Assembly: GCA_033063855.1 (NCBI GenBank)
Contig: CP093830.1
Location: forward strand, 17,422,854 to 17,486,853
From: Smittia aterrima
Lineage: Eukaryota > Arthropoda > Insecta > Diptera > Chironomidae
Direction: 5' to 3'
Length of the DNA: 64,000 bases
Of the stretch, positions 25,201 through 35,924 are shown in pieces. The position numbers and the translations under genes are program-made. Position 1 is the stretch's first letter. Every line of letters begins with the position of its first letter. The notes beneath the pieces were generated by a model that was not told the origin of the DNA, searched no databases, and saw only the letters and a list, made by a program, of their open reading frames with translations.

Positions 25201-28200
25201 TCGCCTGGGGTAAAGACTTTCCCATTATCAATGGTCATGCTCTCGCTTGTTGATGGCGCGACAACATTGGCTTCTGCTTCTGGCTCCGGTTCTTCTTCTT
25301 GCAAGATTTTTGTTTGTTTCACATTTTCGACTGAAGCACTGAGATGCATTGCTGTGAATGCTAAAGCTGGAGAGCTTAAAACTTCACCGCCCTTGCAAAG
25401 TTCGTCACGTTTGCGAATAAAAAAAGATTGCATTTCAATGGAATCTTCAAAAACTTGAGAGTCAGTTCGAGAAAGTTTCCGTGCACGTTCAAAACAAGCA
25501 AAGACATCATCTTGGAATGTATCCAAGCGTTTGTAGATTCCTTTATCCAATCGTCGCTTAATCAAGTCGAGGGAAATTGCGCGTTGTTTGACTCCATCGA
25601 CTTCATCGTATTCTGGCAATTCAGCCATCGAATCAGAGAAGCAACGACCTTCTTCATCCTGACAATTGTAGACTGTGGTGAACAGCTGCATCAAGAGATC
25701 TGTCAACACTTGTGGAACATCAGGAACGTTCTCATCTTCCATTCGCAAAGTCTGCTTCGTCTGAATGCAAACTTGTTGAAGCATCAGAGCATCTTTGTAA
25801 ATTTGTGAGTCAGGCTCGTTGTATTTGCAAGCGTTTTCAAACATCAGCATGAGATCAGCAGAGAGCTCATCGACAGAGTCATATTGCTGACTCTTCAGCT
25901 TCAATCCAATCTTTTCCAAGTCGATCGGTTTCGAAATGATTTCGTAGTAATCAGGATAATCCTAAAAAAAATGAAAAGTGATTAGCATTTAGTTATAAAA
26001 TGAAAAGCAAAGCAACATGCAACTAAGCGGGAGGACGAATCGCTGTTATTTACCTTATTCTTCAATCCACAATCCACGATTTAACCAATTACGAAAATTA
26101 TTAAAGAATCATTGAATTCAAGCGACGAGCCAAGCAGAGAGAGAAAAAAATGTTAAACGAGAATCGTTTCGTGGTTGTGGAGCAAATTTTGAATTTTAAA
26201 GCCGAATGAAAGGAGACTTAGTGGGGACAAACTAAAAATCAAATTCTTACCATTTTGCTTGGAAGTTTCATGAAAATTGTAGCAACTTGTCGATAAGTTT
26301 TTGGATCCTTGTAGTCTTTGATTCCATCGTAAAGTTGTTTAAGCTTGCCATCGAGAATAGCTTGAGCCTTCTTCCCTTGCGCTTTTAATCTAAAACGAGA
26401 AAATAATTAATATTTGTCGACATTTTGATCAATCATTTCTTTACAATTTAGGACGTCGATCTGTTACACCTGAAAGTTCCTTCAATTTTGTGTTGAGAAC
26501 TTTCTCCAAACGATTGGCATCATCATAGATCATTGAATTTTCCTCATTATATTTGCGACAGTTACTAAACATCAAACGGAGATCTCCGACAATATCATCG
26601 ACAGTCCCATATCGATCGCTTTCGATATTTTTCTCAATTGTGTTCATGTCAATTGGATATTGAATAACATCGTAATAAGCTGAAATAAAAGATATTTTAT
26701 TAAGACAACCAATGAACAAAGTAATTTCAGTAACTTACAAGGATAGAGACGCTTTGATGGCTTCTCCAAAAATGGCTCCATGAGTGGTCGACCTTCAATC
26801 GTGTACTCAACAAGAAATTTATGGAGAGTCAACAGTTTCTTCTTTAATGCTGGATTGTGAGGGAAGCGATAGTAGCCTTTAGTGGCCGAAGCTGTTGTCT
26901 GAGTTGGAGCTGGTGATGCTGCTGGCAAAGGATGAATACGTGGACGACCTTTCTTCTTCTTTTCAACGCTCCCGCCAGCTACAGGCGAAGAGTAAATGTT
27001 TGACGAGTCTGTGTCTTCAGTATCTTCATCTTCGAGACCATCGTCGACGAGCTTTTGGTTCAGAATCTTTTGCATTTTGATTGCATCCTTGTAGGTCTTT
27101 GATGAAGTTGGATTGGCCTTCTTTGCATTGTCCAACATTTGATACAGATCTGTCGACAGATCTGTTACATTCGCATACTCATTCTTCTTGAGTTTCTTTT
27201 GGATCTCTGACATCGAAATTGGCTTTTTGATGAGAGTGTAGTATTCAGGATGGAAACGACGATTGGGCAACTTCCACAGTGACTCCCCAAGTGGAGTTCC
27301 TCCTAAAGATCCTTCTGTCAGTTAAATGTTTCATAGCACAGAAAACAACGACACATTCACAAAGGCGGGATGATAATGATGAACACAAAATAGGGAGAGA
27401 AAATTATTGAAATGATAAGATGAGGTGAAACAATAAACAAACTATCTACATCGCAAATTAGAAACCTTGTGCTTACCTGAGCTCGATTGATTATAAAGAT
27501 TGTCGAATAGTTGCCACAAAGGCCCACTCTGTGTTTCATCGTCAAGATCGTCCATTTCCTCTTCAGATGAATCAAGCTCTTCCTTAAGAGCTGCACAAGT
27601 TGCACTGTGAGATATAGCGCGACCTCTTCTGGTTGGCTTTCTATATTTGCCAGATTCAATTTCAACTTTTCTCAACATGAAGATTCTTTTCAACGTCTTT
27701 GCGTCTTTATAAATTTGACTTCCTGGTTCGTTGAAAGTCATTGCGTTCTTCACCATTTGCAGTAAATCCTTTTCCATGTCATTTAAGTTTGTGTAAGCAT
27801 TTGTTTGGATTTTGTTTGCGATGAACTTCAAGTCAATCGGATGGTCAATTAATGTGTAGTATTCTGGATAATGCTTTTTCGATGGCAACAGTTGAAACAT
27901 TGTGTGTAGTGCTCGATCATCGATTGGGTCGACAGCTGTCATTATTGACGCAAAGAGCTCTTCATATTGATCGAAATCATTATTCTCTGAAGAGTTTTCT
28001 GATGTTTGATCATCATCGATGGTTGTAGATTTCCTTGGTCTTCCAATTCGACGGGGCTTCGATTCACTTGTTATTGATGTTGAAGCTGAATCGTCATTGA
28101 GACTCTCGAGAAGTTTTGATTTGTTTGCTGAGAAAACTTCCCACAAAGTGCAAGCGTCTTCATATTCATCCGACTCTGGTTTGTAGAATGCTTTAGCGTT

Positions 28201-28592
28201 GTTAACCAGCAACTCAATATCTGTTGTGAGATCTTCTACGTCTTCGTATGAATCTGTCTTTAACTTTTGTTGAACTCGAAGTAAATCAATTGGATTCGTT
28301 ACAATCTCGTAATAACTTGGCTCCTGTCTACGTTTTGGAGCTCGAATGAAGTTATCGCAAAGCATCGAACCATCTTCTTTCTTATGACTTCTAATTGAGT
28401 CATACAATTGTTGACAAAGTTCCATCTAAAAAGAAGAAGAAAATTTGTTTCTCAGGTTATATGCGAAATCAAGGAAATACTTACTGGATCAAGCTTCTTT
28501 CGCTTTCTGACAGCGGGAACTGCCGCAAAGTGTTCGGAATCATCAGAATCATCCGTTTCAATGTCCGAAGATGTTCTTCGACGTTTAGCCAT
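22205..28592 (-). CDS. polybromo: Polybromo, the PBAP (SWI/SNF) chromatin-remodelling subunit
   Basis: Ten coding exons in phase: 28592-28485, 28425-27477, 27302-26739, 26679-26445, 26389-26251, 25961-24189, 24123-24073, 23924-23907, 23690-23187 and 22981-22205, giving 1705 residues, similar to fly polybromo. Order of domains: six bromodomains (roughly 38-140, 186-290, 337-450, 500-612, 630-740, 747-860), BAH domains (about 912-1030 and 1109-1225), an HMG box (about 1345-1410) and two zinc-finger-like segments with Cys and His near 1450-1530. Bromodomains 2-5 show the usual YPEYY or YPDYY ... PID pattern; domain 3 reads HPEYY ... PIS. Bromodomain 6 has diverged (RKLSRTDS where domain 5 has CKYNEPDS), as has domain 1 (AFYKPES). 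Polybromo targets the PBAP remodeller to acetylated nucleosomes. The start is MAKRRRTSSD; an acceptor sits directly before this ATG, so a leader exon lies upstream. An 18-base exon encodes KRKWRK. Confidence 0.93.
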
Positions 28593-29170
28593 CTGCAAAA
28601 TTAAGCTTTGTTTATTTTAATTGACGCTGGCTTGGGTTTTTCAAAAAATTCAATTTGTGCTTGCAATTACAACTTTTTCTCACTAAAAATGTTTGAATAT
28701 GTAAGAAGAGCGAGTTATTCACCTTTGGGATGTTATTTAAGTCACTTCGATGATCTATTTCCTTGTTTATTATAATTTTCTTGATTTTCGAAGAAGCCGA
28801 ACAAAACAAAACTGATCTGACTGAAGTTGGTCGCGTTCGACATTTTGTTTTGATTTTTAACGCGGGAAAACTTGTGCAACGAAATTCTAAGAAAATCACG
28901 ATAAAGTTGATTTATGGCTATAACTCAATAATAAAAGACTTTAATTTAATTCAAATAACATTTATTAAATATCTTTAGAAGAAACACCCAGCGAAAAATA
29001 AAATAATGCATTTCAGAACTCGTGAGGAACAAATTTTTCTTAATTCAATCCAATCTTTTTGAAATTAAATTTCTTTAGTTTTTGAGGTAATTTTGTCGAC
29101 GGCACAGAGTGCAAAAGTAGACTCGCCAGATTAAGCTTACGAAGTTAGCCGGTACAAGGCTATGCCACAG
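28593..29170 (-). promoter_or_regulatory. Polybromo leader exon and promoter region
   Basis: The acceptor TTTTGCAG touches the polybromo ATG. A matching donor, CAAAG|GTGAAT, ends a likely untranslated exon at 28723, giving a 130-base leader intron (28593-28722). The promoter should lie above this, at about 28800-28950. The rest up to 29170 is the tail of the neighbouring phospholipase gene, which is read in the same direction. The upstream edge of the leader exon cannot be fixed from sequence alone. Confidence 0.45.
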
Positions 29171-31153
29171 CTATATTTTATCCAGAGAACTTGAACTTGT
29201 GTCATGCGACACCGAGACAGGTCTTTCGATCTTCAGTGTGTGTTGCGGGATTTCTTTGTCAGCTTCAATGCCCATTGAGCTATAAATCTCCTTAACTATG
29301 AAAAGGATTGTGTCTGCACTCTCCCAATAACAAACGTGAGCAGTAAGTGCAAACAGATATTCGTTGAAAAATTCGAGTGGAGCTTCTTGTAGAACGTAAT
29401 CAAGTCTTTTCGTCTTATTCAATTTTCCCAGCGGAATCTTTTCTTCACTTGTTGATGCTTCGTCTGGAGAATGTTGGCTCTGCTCTGCAGCCATGTCCCC
29501 GTTTCTTTGACTCTCTAGGACTTCGTTGACTTCCTTTTCGATCGCTCTGTGATTGATATTCTTCAAAAGTGGGTTGAGTGCACAAACTGTATCCGCGACA
29601 TTCTTGAATGAAGACATAAACTTTGTCTTAATGTCAGTGGAAACGCGATTCATTGTTTCCTTAAGTTCAAGATGCATTCGTTTTCTTCCTTTGTGATGTG
29701 GAATCAATGATGGTGGGATGAGAGCAAAGACTGGATTCACAAGTGCTTCTAAACGATAAGCAACAGGATCGTAAGGATGAAAAATGTTGTAGAATCCCTC
29801 ACAAGTTGGTAACTTAAAATCCATTCCGAGTTTGTCAATTCCACGAATCGTTACAAACATTCCAATTGGACTGCCAAGTGCGAAGAAATTTTTCGGCTCA
29901 AAAGTCAATTGCGGATATTTCATCATCGGCTGTCCGGTCCCTGATAATCCAACTTTGAACTCAATCTGCTTTGATTCTGTCCGTTTGAGTGGTTTGTGTA
30001 ATGTTTGACGTTTGCTATCATACTCTTCGGTCATTTGTCCATTCTGAGCGTGTGGCTTTTGATGACACAACAAATCAAACAAGATTAAAGATCCAAGCGA
30101 ATGACCGGCAAGCGACACGTTTCCTTTGAAGTTTGGATTCCGTTTTAAAAACATTGCAAACTTCTTATTCAACGCATTTGCAACTGTGTCGATGATACTC
30201 TACAAAAATAAATTAACCAAATTAATAACATTTGTGTAAGCGGAAAACAAAGGTGAAAGTCTTACCTGACTGAAGACTGGGCTTGTGTAAAATAGCACAT
30301 CCAATAGAGTTTCGTTTGTAAAGCTTCGTAATTTCGGAATCGATTCGAGTGTTATTGACTTTAGTTTCTCATCGATGCCACTTTCCGTTGAATGTAATGC
30401 ATTCCACCAAGAGACTGGAAGAACTTCAATGCGACCAACTTCTCCTTCTTCATGTTTTGATCGATAATGAGCTTGAATCAGCTGTTGTGAAATCGATCGG
30501 AATTCATCGACAACTTCTTCAACTGTTCTCATCTTCAAGTCACAAACCGATCCAATCCCGTGAACCATAAAAAGCAAGTGATCAACTCGATCGCAATCTC
30601 CTTCTTCAATTTGAAAATCATCAATTCCTCGTTTAACTACTCGAGGTTTGCTGATTGGTGACGCTGGAGTTCCCCAGCTGTCAGGTGTTGTCTTCTGTTG
30701 GAAATGAACGATGACGTTCTCATCGTGGAAAACGACTTGCTCTCCTCCTGGTAATTCAACTCGCTTATGCCATTCTTCTGTTGCTTTAGCTTCTTGATAT
30801 TCGTGTTCGAGTAAATCTGCGACTGCTTCCTCGTAAGGAATATATCGAGAGTCGACCTTGTAAAACCAGCTGCATCGTCTGACTGCTTGAGACTCTCCTT
30901 TCCAGTAAACAGGAGTTCGTGTTCTCGCTGGTAAATCAACATCGAAGCGACCTCCGTCTGTCGTAATAGTTTTTTTGTTGCTGTCGCGACCCTCGAAAGC
31001 AACTTCCAAGGCCAATGAATCTGCGTATGTGAACGGTGTCCATCTTTTCTTTGCGTCAATGGAATGCTCGTAAAACCAATGTTTGACAATCTTCTGATCT
31101 CGTTCGGATGACGATGAATCACCGTCTCCCGGATTTTCATGTTGTGACGACAT
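29171..31153 (-). CDS. PAPLA1: DDHD-domain intracellular phospholipase A1
   Basis: Two exons, 31153-30266 and 30199-29171, join in phase for 638 residues. The N-terminal part (about 24-115) resembles the WWE-like segment of this family (HWFYEHS ... RRCSWFYKVD). A lipase segment follows with FMVHGIG near 200 and the nucleophile elbow GHSLGS near residue 330. The C-terminal DDHD domain shows HPYDPVAYR, KRLDYVLQE and HVCYWESAD, which carry the D, D and H residues that name the domain. No SAM domain is apparent between lipase and DDHD parts, although DDHD2 and SEC23IP have one. The family hydrolyses phosphatidic acid and related phospholipids at ER and Golgi membranes. The symbol is the fly name for the single-copy homologue; human DDHD1 and DDHD2 are alternatives. 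It is divergent to the AAA ATPase gene at 31724. Confidence 0.88.
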
Positions 31154-31723
31154 TTCGAATTAAAATTTCACTTTGTTTTCACTTCAACGACTTGAGTGCG
31201 ACTAATGATAGTGAAACTCGCAGTGAGTTCCTTTTATGTTTCTAGTTGCGAGCTGTTCCGAGCGATAACCCAAGATTTAGACAAGAACCGAAACAAAAAC
31301 TACTGATAACGATTATTTTAATGTGTCACAAGCAATTTAAAGAAATATGCGCTGCATCTTTTCTTGCTGTCACTTCTTTGACAATATTTGCGCAATCGGA
31401 CGAGATTACACGTCGCGATTTCACTTTCTTATCGAAATATTTCAACAGATAAAATCGCCAAGCTATTTTTTGCTTATGTTAGACTTTGATTTGGACTCTT
31501 GAAAATGTTTGAAGTCTGTTCTCTTGACGAAAATTTAATAACATTTCCCAATGTGAACAATTCTGCTTATTTTTAGTTCGAACGAGGTGCTAAACTTTTA
31601 GTGGCTAGAAGTATTTTTCTCACTGGGAAATCAGATGATTCAAGCGAAGCTTTCATCCCTGCTCGATCCGCATTTGTTTATAAAAAGTTTAATTGAAATA
31701 TTTCACGCGAAATCTGAAATAAA
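31154..31723. promoter_or_regulatory. Shared divergent promoter region
   Basis: This 570-base stretch lies between the start codons of the phospholipase (minus) and the AAA ATPase (plus). It must contain both promoters and both 5' UTRs. I see no TATA box of good quality. The open frame at 31246-31452 has no support as a gene. Confidence 0.5.
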
Positions 31724-33901
31724 ATGAGTAATTCAGTGAAATTAAAGCATCCACTACAAGTGAGAAGTCCAATTGACACGCTGTCACGACCACAAAAGTG
31801 CAAAATACCTCAAATCATCGATCTGCCAGCGACGAGTTTAATTATTGTGAAATGTGAACGAAGGAAATTCCTTTGTCGTCTGTATTACTTGAGCGAAGTC
31901 CACGAAGATAAGAAAATTGCTTACATGGATGACTCAGTTGAAATAAATTCATCGAGAGACGAGTCACCGATTAAATGGATTAACGAGATTGAGCTAATCA
32001 AAATGCCGCTTGTTGAGTTCAAGACAATAAAAGTTTGCTTGCATTTGAATGTCAATGATCTCGAACTTGACGTAATCAGAAAGGCGACAGATCTTGAAAA
32101 GCTGACGATGTTAATTGTGAAACAATTTAGTTTTTGTGCTGATTCGGAAATTTCTTGCAATCGCAATGGAGTGACGAAGATTCGAGTGAAGCAAACAGAC
32201 ATTGATGGCTACGGAACGATTGAAAAAGATGGTTTAGTTGAAATCTTATCGATATCAGTGGACTCACCATCAAAACTAGGAAGAACTTCTCTCGGAGGAC
32301 TTGATAAAGAACGAGCATCTCTCGAGGATTTAATTTCCATCAACAGCAGATTCATGAGAAATCCGGATTTATTCTCCTTTAAACCTTCGTGTCAAGCTCT
32401 CATCATCGGACCAGTTGGAACAGGCAAAACTTCTCTCGTTTATCAAGTAGCGAATAAACTGAAATGCATCGTAGTTGAGATCACAAGCGATATCTTTCTG
32501 CCTCTCCCAGGAGAAACTGAACGTGCGATTGAGCAGATCTTTAAAAGACTTAAAAGCATCAGCAAGATCGTTGGGAAAACTCAGTTGATTCTTGTGTTAA
32601 TCGAGAACATGGAAATATTTTGTCCAAAGAATAATCCGAAAATGTCTGAGAATTCTCATTCGGAACGCATTTCATTGCTCATCTTCGCCAAATTAGACGA
32701 GATCACTCGAGGTGACGATTCAATCATTGTTGTCGGCACTACATCAAAGTTTGAATCTCTCAACTCATCTGTTAGAAGAGCAAATCGAATGGGAAGCTGC
32801 GAAATCTATCTCGATATGCCAGACGAGTCACAACGATTCGATATCATCAACATTTTGTGTCAGCAAATCACAAAAACAAATGTTCCTGAAACTATTTTGC
32901 ACACAGTCGCTCAATCGACTCCAGGATTTGTCGGAGCAGATCTTGAAATTCTTTGTCAATTCGCAGCACGACACCTTCACACAGAAAACCTCGAATTCAA
33001 TGAAATAAATATGCAGCATGCTTTTGATCTCGGATTGAAGTCAGTTGTCCCCAGCGTTCTTCGTGATAATCTTGGAACAGTCACAAGGAGTTCAATGAAA
33101 TTAGATTCAATTGGTGGAATGGAAAATCTCAAGAAATATTTGATAACTTCAGTGCTTGGTCCTCTACGACATCGCGAAAAGTTTCAACGTCTTGGTCTAA
33201 CTGCTCCAAGTGGAATTTTACTTTATGGCCCGAGTGGCTGCGCTAAAACAACAATTGTCAAATGCTTAGCTGGTGAGACAAAAATGACATTGATCTCTGT
33301 TTCTTCTGCGGAAATTTATTCACCTTATGTTGGAGAAGCCGAACGATTCATTGTCAAACTCTTCAATCAAGCTCGAATGAATGCGCCTTCGATTTTGTTC
33401 TTCGATGAAATTGACACAATTGTGGGAAATAGAAGTTTAACGGGAGGATCAAATGATGCTCACATGAGAATATTATCAACTCTTCTAACTGAAATTGATG
33501 GATTCGCGAATGGAGACAAAAAAAGTGTCATGGTCATCGGAGCAACTAACAAGCCTCAAATGATTGACGACGCTTTGCTGAGACCAGGACGTTTCGACAA
33601 ATTAATTCACATCCCAGCACCTGATTCCGAGTCTCGTATCAGTATTCTCAACTTCGTCGCTAAAACTATGCCAATTGCTGATGACGTAAACTTGAAACTG
33701 ATAGCAGAGCGAACAAACAATTTCTCTGGCGCCGATCTCGTGAATTTGTGCAATGAAGCTGCTTTGTGTGCAGCGACGAAAGATCTCGAAAGTGAAATCA
33801 TCACAAGCAGTGATTTCGAAGACGTTCTCATCTACCTCAAGCCATCGCTTGGTGAAGCACAAATTCAATTTTATAAAACTTACGAGAATCGAAAATCATG
33901 A
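31724..33901 (+). CDS. AFG2/SPATA5-type double AAA ATPase
   Basis: Single-exon frame of 725 residues ending TGA, with AATAAA directly after the stop. There are two AAA modules. Module D1 has Walker A GPVGTGKTS at about 229-237, but where the Walker B DE is expected it reads LVLIENMEIF (about 290-299), so the catalytic acid pair is not conserved. Module D2 is intact: pore-loop-like SPYVGEAE, Walker A GPSGCAKTT at about 502-510, Walker B FFDEID at about 559-564, and LLRPGRFDK with arginine fingers. AFG2 proteins extract maturation factors from pre-60S ribosomes. Human SPATA5 (AFG2A) and SPATA5L1 (AFG2B) are both candidates; the 725-residue length is nearer the shorter SPATA5L1. Absence of introns among multi-exon neighbours leaves open an old retrocopy. 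Confidence 0.8.
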   Translation: MSNSVKLKHPLQVRSPIDTLSRPQKCKIPQIIDLPATSLIIVKCERRKFLCRLYYLSEVHEDKKIAYMDDSVEINSSRDESPIKWINEIELIKMPLVEFKTIKVCLHLNVNDLELDVIRKATDLEKLTMLIVKQFSFCADSEISCNRNGVTKIRVKQTDIDGYGTIEKDGLVEILSISVDSPSKLGRTSLGGLDKERASLEDLISINSRFMRNPDLFSFKPSCQALIIGPVGTGKTSLVYQVANKLKCIVVEITSDIFLPLPGETERAIEQIFKRLKSISKIVGKTQLILVLIENMEIFCPKNNPKMSENSHSERISLLIFAKLDEITRGDDSIIVVGTTSKFESLNSSVRRANRMGSCEIYLDMPDESQRFDIINILCQQITKTNVPETILHTVAQSTPGFVGADLEILCQFAARHLHTENLEFNEINMQHAFDLGLKSVVPSVLRDNLGTVTRSSMKLDSIGGMENLKKYLITSVLGPLRHREKFQRLGLTAPSGILLYGPSGCAKTTIVKCLAGETKMTLISVSSAEIYSPYVGEAERFIVKLFNQARMNAPSILFFDEIDTIVGNRSLTGGSNDAHMRILSTLLTEIDGFANGDKKSVMVIGATNKPQMIDDALLRPGRFDKLIHIPAPDSESRISILNFVAKTMPIADDVNLKLIAERTNNFSGADLVNLCNEAALCAATKDLESEIITSSDFEDVLIYLKPSLGEAQIQFYKTYENRKS

Positions 33902-34095
33902 AATAAAAAAAATAGGAAACTTGAGTTTTTGTAAATTACACATCAGTTTCTTTACAGATTTTATTCTTAAAAATAATGAATAATGGCAAAAGCTTAGTTT
34001 TCTTATCATTCAAATGTTTTTATGGAGGATCTTTCCTTAAACTTGAAGTTAACATCGATGCACCTTCGAAATATTTGTCGCGTTCAAGCTATTGA

Positions 34096-34546
34096 AAAGT
34101 TGTTGGTTTTCGAGTAGCAAAAGCTCTTAAAAATAGTATTAAACGCAGCGAATTCTTGTATGATCACTTGTCTCATTCACTTGTCGTTAGACGTTTAGGA
34201 CGAAACAACGGACCATCCGTCAATTCGATAGATTCAAGCAGCATTTGCTCAAAAAACACGCAAACTGTGAATAGAAATCTAAACGAGTTCATCAGATCGA
34301 CAATTCAAGGATCTCACCGAGACTCAATCATCAGAAAATCTCATGTTATCTGATATTTCGTTAAATGCCGCGAAAGAAAATCTAAACCGATCAACAAGTC
34401 GAAATACTGCGATGGGCAATCTTGATAGAAATAATAAAATATTTAGTTCATTGATTAAGACAAAACTTAAGTTTTTAAAATATTTTTATTGTGAAAATTT
34501 TGTTTCTACTTTAAATTTTGACCACCTGAAAAAAAATCTTCATTAA
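34096..34546 (+). pseudogene. Frameshifted coding-like fragment
   Basis: After a TGA at 34093-34095, one frame stays open to 34353 with protein-like content (FLYDHLSHSLVVRRLGR, then SSSICSKNTQTVNRNLNEF). Around 34325 the protein-like signal jumps to another frame, which reads SSENLMLSDISLNAAKENLN and continues to 34546. There is no GT..AG pair to make this an intron, so a frameshift in a decayed copy is the simplest reading. I do not recognise the family. The fragment follows the AAA ATPase gene on the same strand but is in different frames and has no clear start. Confidence 0.3.
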
Positions 34547-35240
34547 ATCAACTTTAAATTTTACACTGGAAATTTACAACATATTATGAAAAATTATAAA
34601 AAAATATTGTTTTCCTCTAGTTCCGTGTTTCTAAAATGAAAAAAAAAATCAATTTTGAACAAAAATATTATATATACTATATACTGTTTAAAATTAAATA
34701 TATTATATAAAATAAATTGGTTAAAAATTTATTTGAAAGAGAATCCAAAACAGAAGTACCACCCTCGTCCGCCATCTGGTTCCTTCTCGGCCAATTCCTC
34801 TGCACGCGAAACCGGTCAACGCTTCTGGTTCCTTCTCGGGCAATTCCTCTGCCCAAGAGAAACTACCCAACTTGTTCCAGATCCCCTTTCATACTCACCT
34901 GTGGGTTCTCTTCGCATTCCTTTGCGAAAACCCATTTTTGACAATCCCACCATCTTGTCTTGATCTCCATTGCTTCGTTGTTTGTCTCTTCTTGTTCCTC
35001 TTCCCTTCCCTTTCCTTTTCGTTTTCCATCTCTTCTGCTCAAACGAAATTACACCATTCAGCTTCTAAGTCCATTCTGATTTTCCTAAAAAAAAAAAGGG
35101 AAAAAATTATTTGGTTATTTCTTGCATCCAAAGCTGTACTTAGTCCAGTTATGAATAGGAAAAACAAGAATTTTTTTTTCACGCTTGTTTTTTCGCTAAA
35201 TTTTAATTATTTTTTTTTTCACAATATATTGTTAACTCAA
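34547..35240. other. AT-rich stretch without a gene
   Basis: It holds TATA-type dinucleotide runs at about 34665-34710, a short direct repeat (34775-34863), a long pyrimidine-rich run at about 34975-35040 and an A10 run near 35088. The frame at 34655-34963 runs through the direct repeat and has no recognisable domain. I see no gene. Confidence 0.5.
34775..34863. repeat. Two-copy direct repeat, period 49
   Basis: A 31-base unit beginning TCTGGTTCCTTCTCGG occurs at 34775-34805 and 34824-34854 with about three differences. Partly similar sequence (GCGAAAC / GAGAAAC) follows each copy. It is more GC-rich than its surroundings. Confidence 0.8.
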
Positions 35241-35924
35241 CTATGCTCGCCGTTTCTCTAAATCGGATTTTTCATTCTCGTCCCGATCTCGGAGATTTTT
35301 GAGCATTTTAAGATTGTTTGCGATGAACTTCATTAGCTCGTTTGAATAACGCTCAGATGGCAGGTAAAGAGTTTCAATATTTGGAAGGTTGCGAATGAAC
35401 CCTTTGAGCGACAAATATGATTCTTCAAGAACTGAGCTAACAATCAGCTTACGAACTGAAAGATTTGGACGAATCTTGAGGTAAAAATCGTCTTCTCTAG
35501 GAGCGTCTTAGAAGTCAACGATCAATGTGTTCAGCTTGTGAAACTTGTTGAAAATCATTTCGTACATTGATTCTGGAAATTCGCTTCCGATCTCAAGCTC
35601 CTCCAAAGTGTTGATAAACTTGGTCATGAAAATCAATAAGTTTGCTTCTGATTCAAACATATTTCGATATCCAAGCGAAAGTTTCTTTAGTAGAAAGCGG
35701 ATTCCGTTCAGTTTCACAAAATATATTTTTCGATCGTTTGTGTAATACGTTCCATAACATTTTCTTTTCGTTCGGATCACATACCTTGGCTGGCTAACCA
35801 CGACAGCCCGGCTCGCATTCGTCGCACCAGTCGAATTCAAGAACCGAATCTTTTCGTTCGCTTGTGTAAATTGGGTTGCAATTTGTTTGAAGAGTCTCGT
35901 TTTAGTTTCGTTGTTTATTCCACC
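35241..35924 (-). pseudogene. Interrupted F-box/LRR-type gene relic
   Basis: On the minus strand one frame runs from just after a TGA at 35927-35925 to a TAG at 35243-35241, broken only by a TAA at 35510-35508. Upstream of the break it reads FLLKKLSLGYRNMFE and LEELEIGSEFPES. Downstream it continues in the same frame with LSVRKLIVSS, LPNIETLYLPSERY and KFIANNLKMLKNL. The spacing of Leu and Ile is that of leucine-rich repeats, as in the two F-box-type genes at 37913 and 39840. The N-terminal F-box and an ATG are missing. It may start after an acceptor near 35924 (TTTCTTTGAG). A single nonsense change in an otherwise open frame suggests a young pseudogene; stop readthrough is possible but unproven. 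Confidence 0.55.

Noticed and set aside
34655..34963. 102-codon frame through the direct repeat
   Set aside because: Its content comes from the repeat and AT-rich flank; no domain, and the overlapping frames are equally open.
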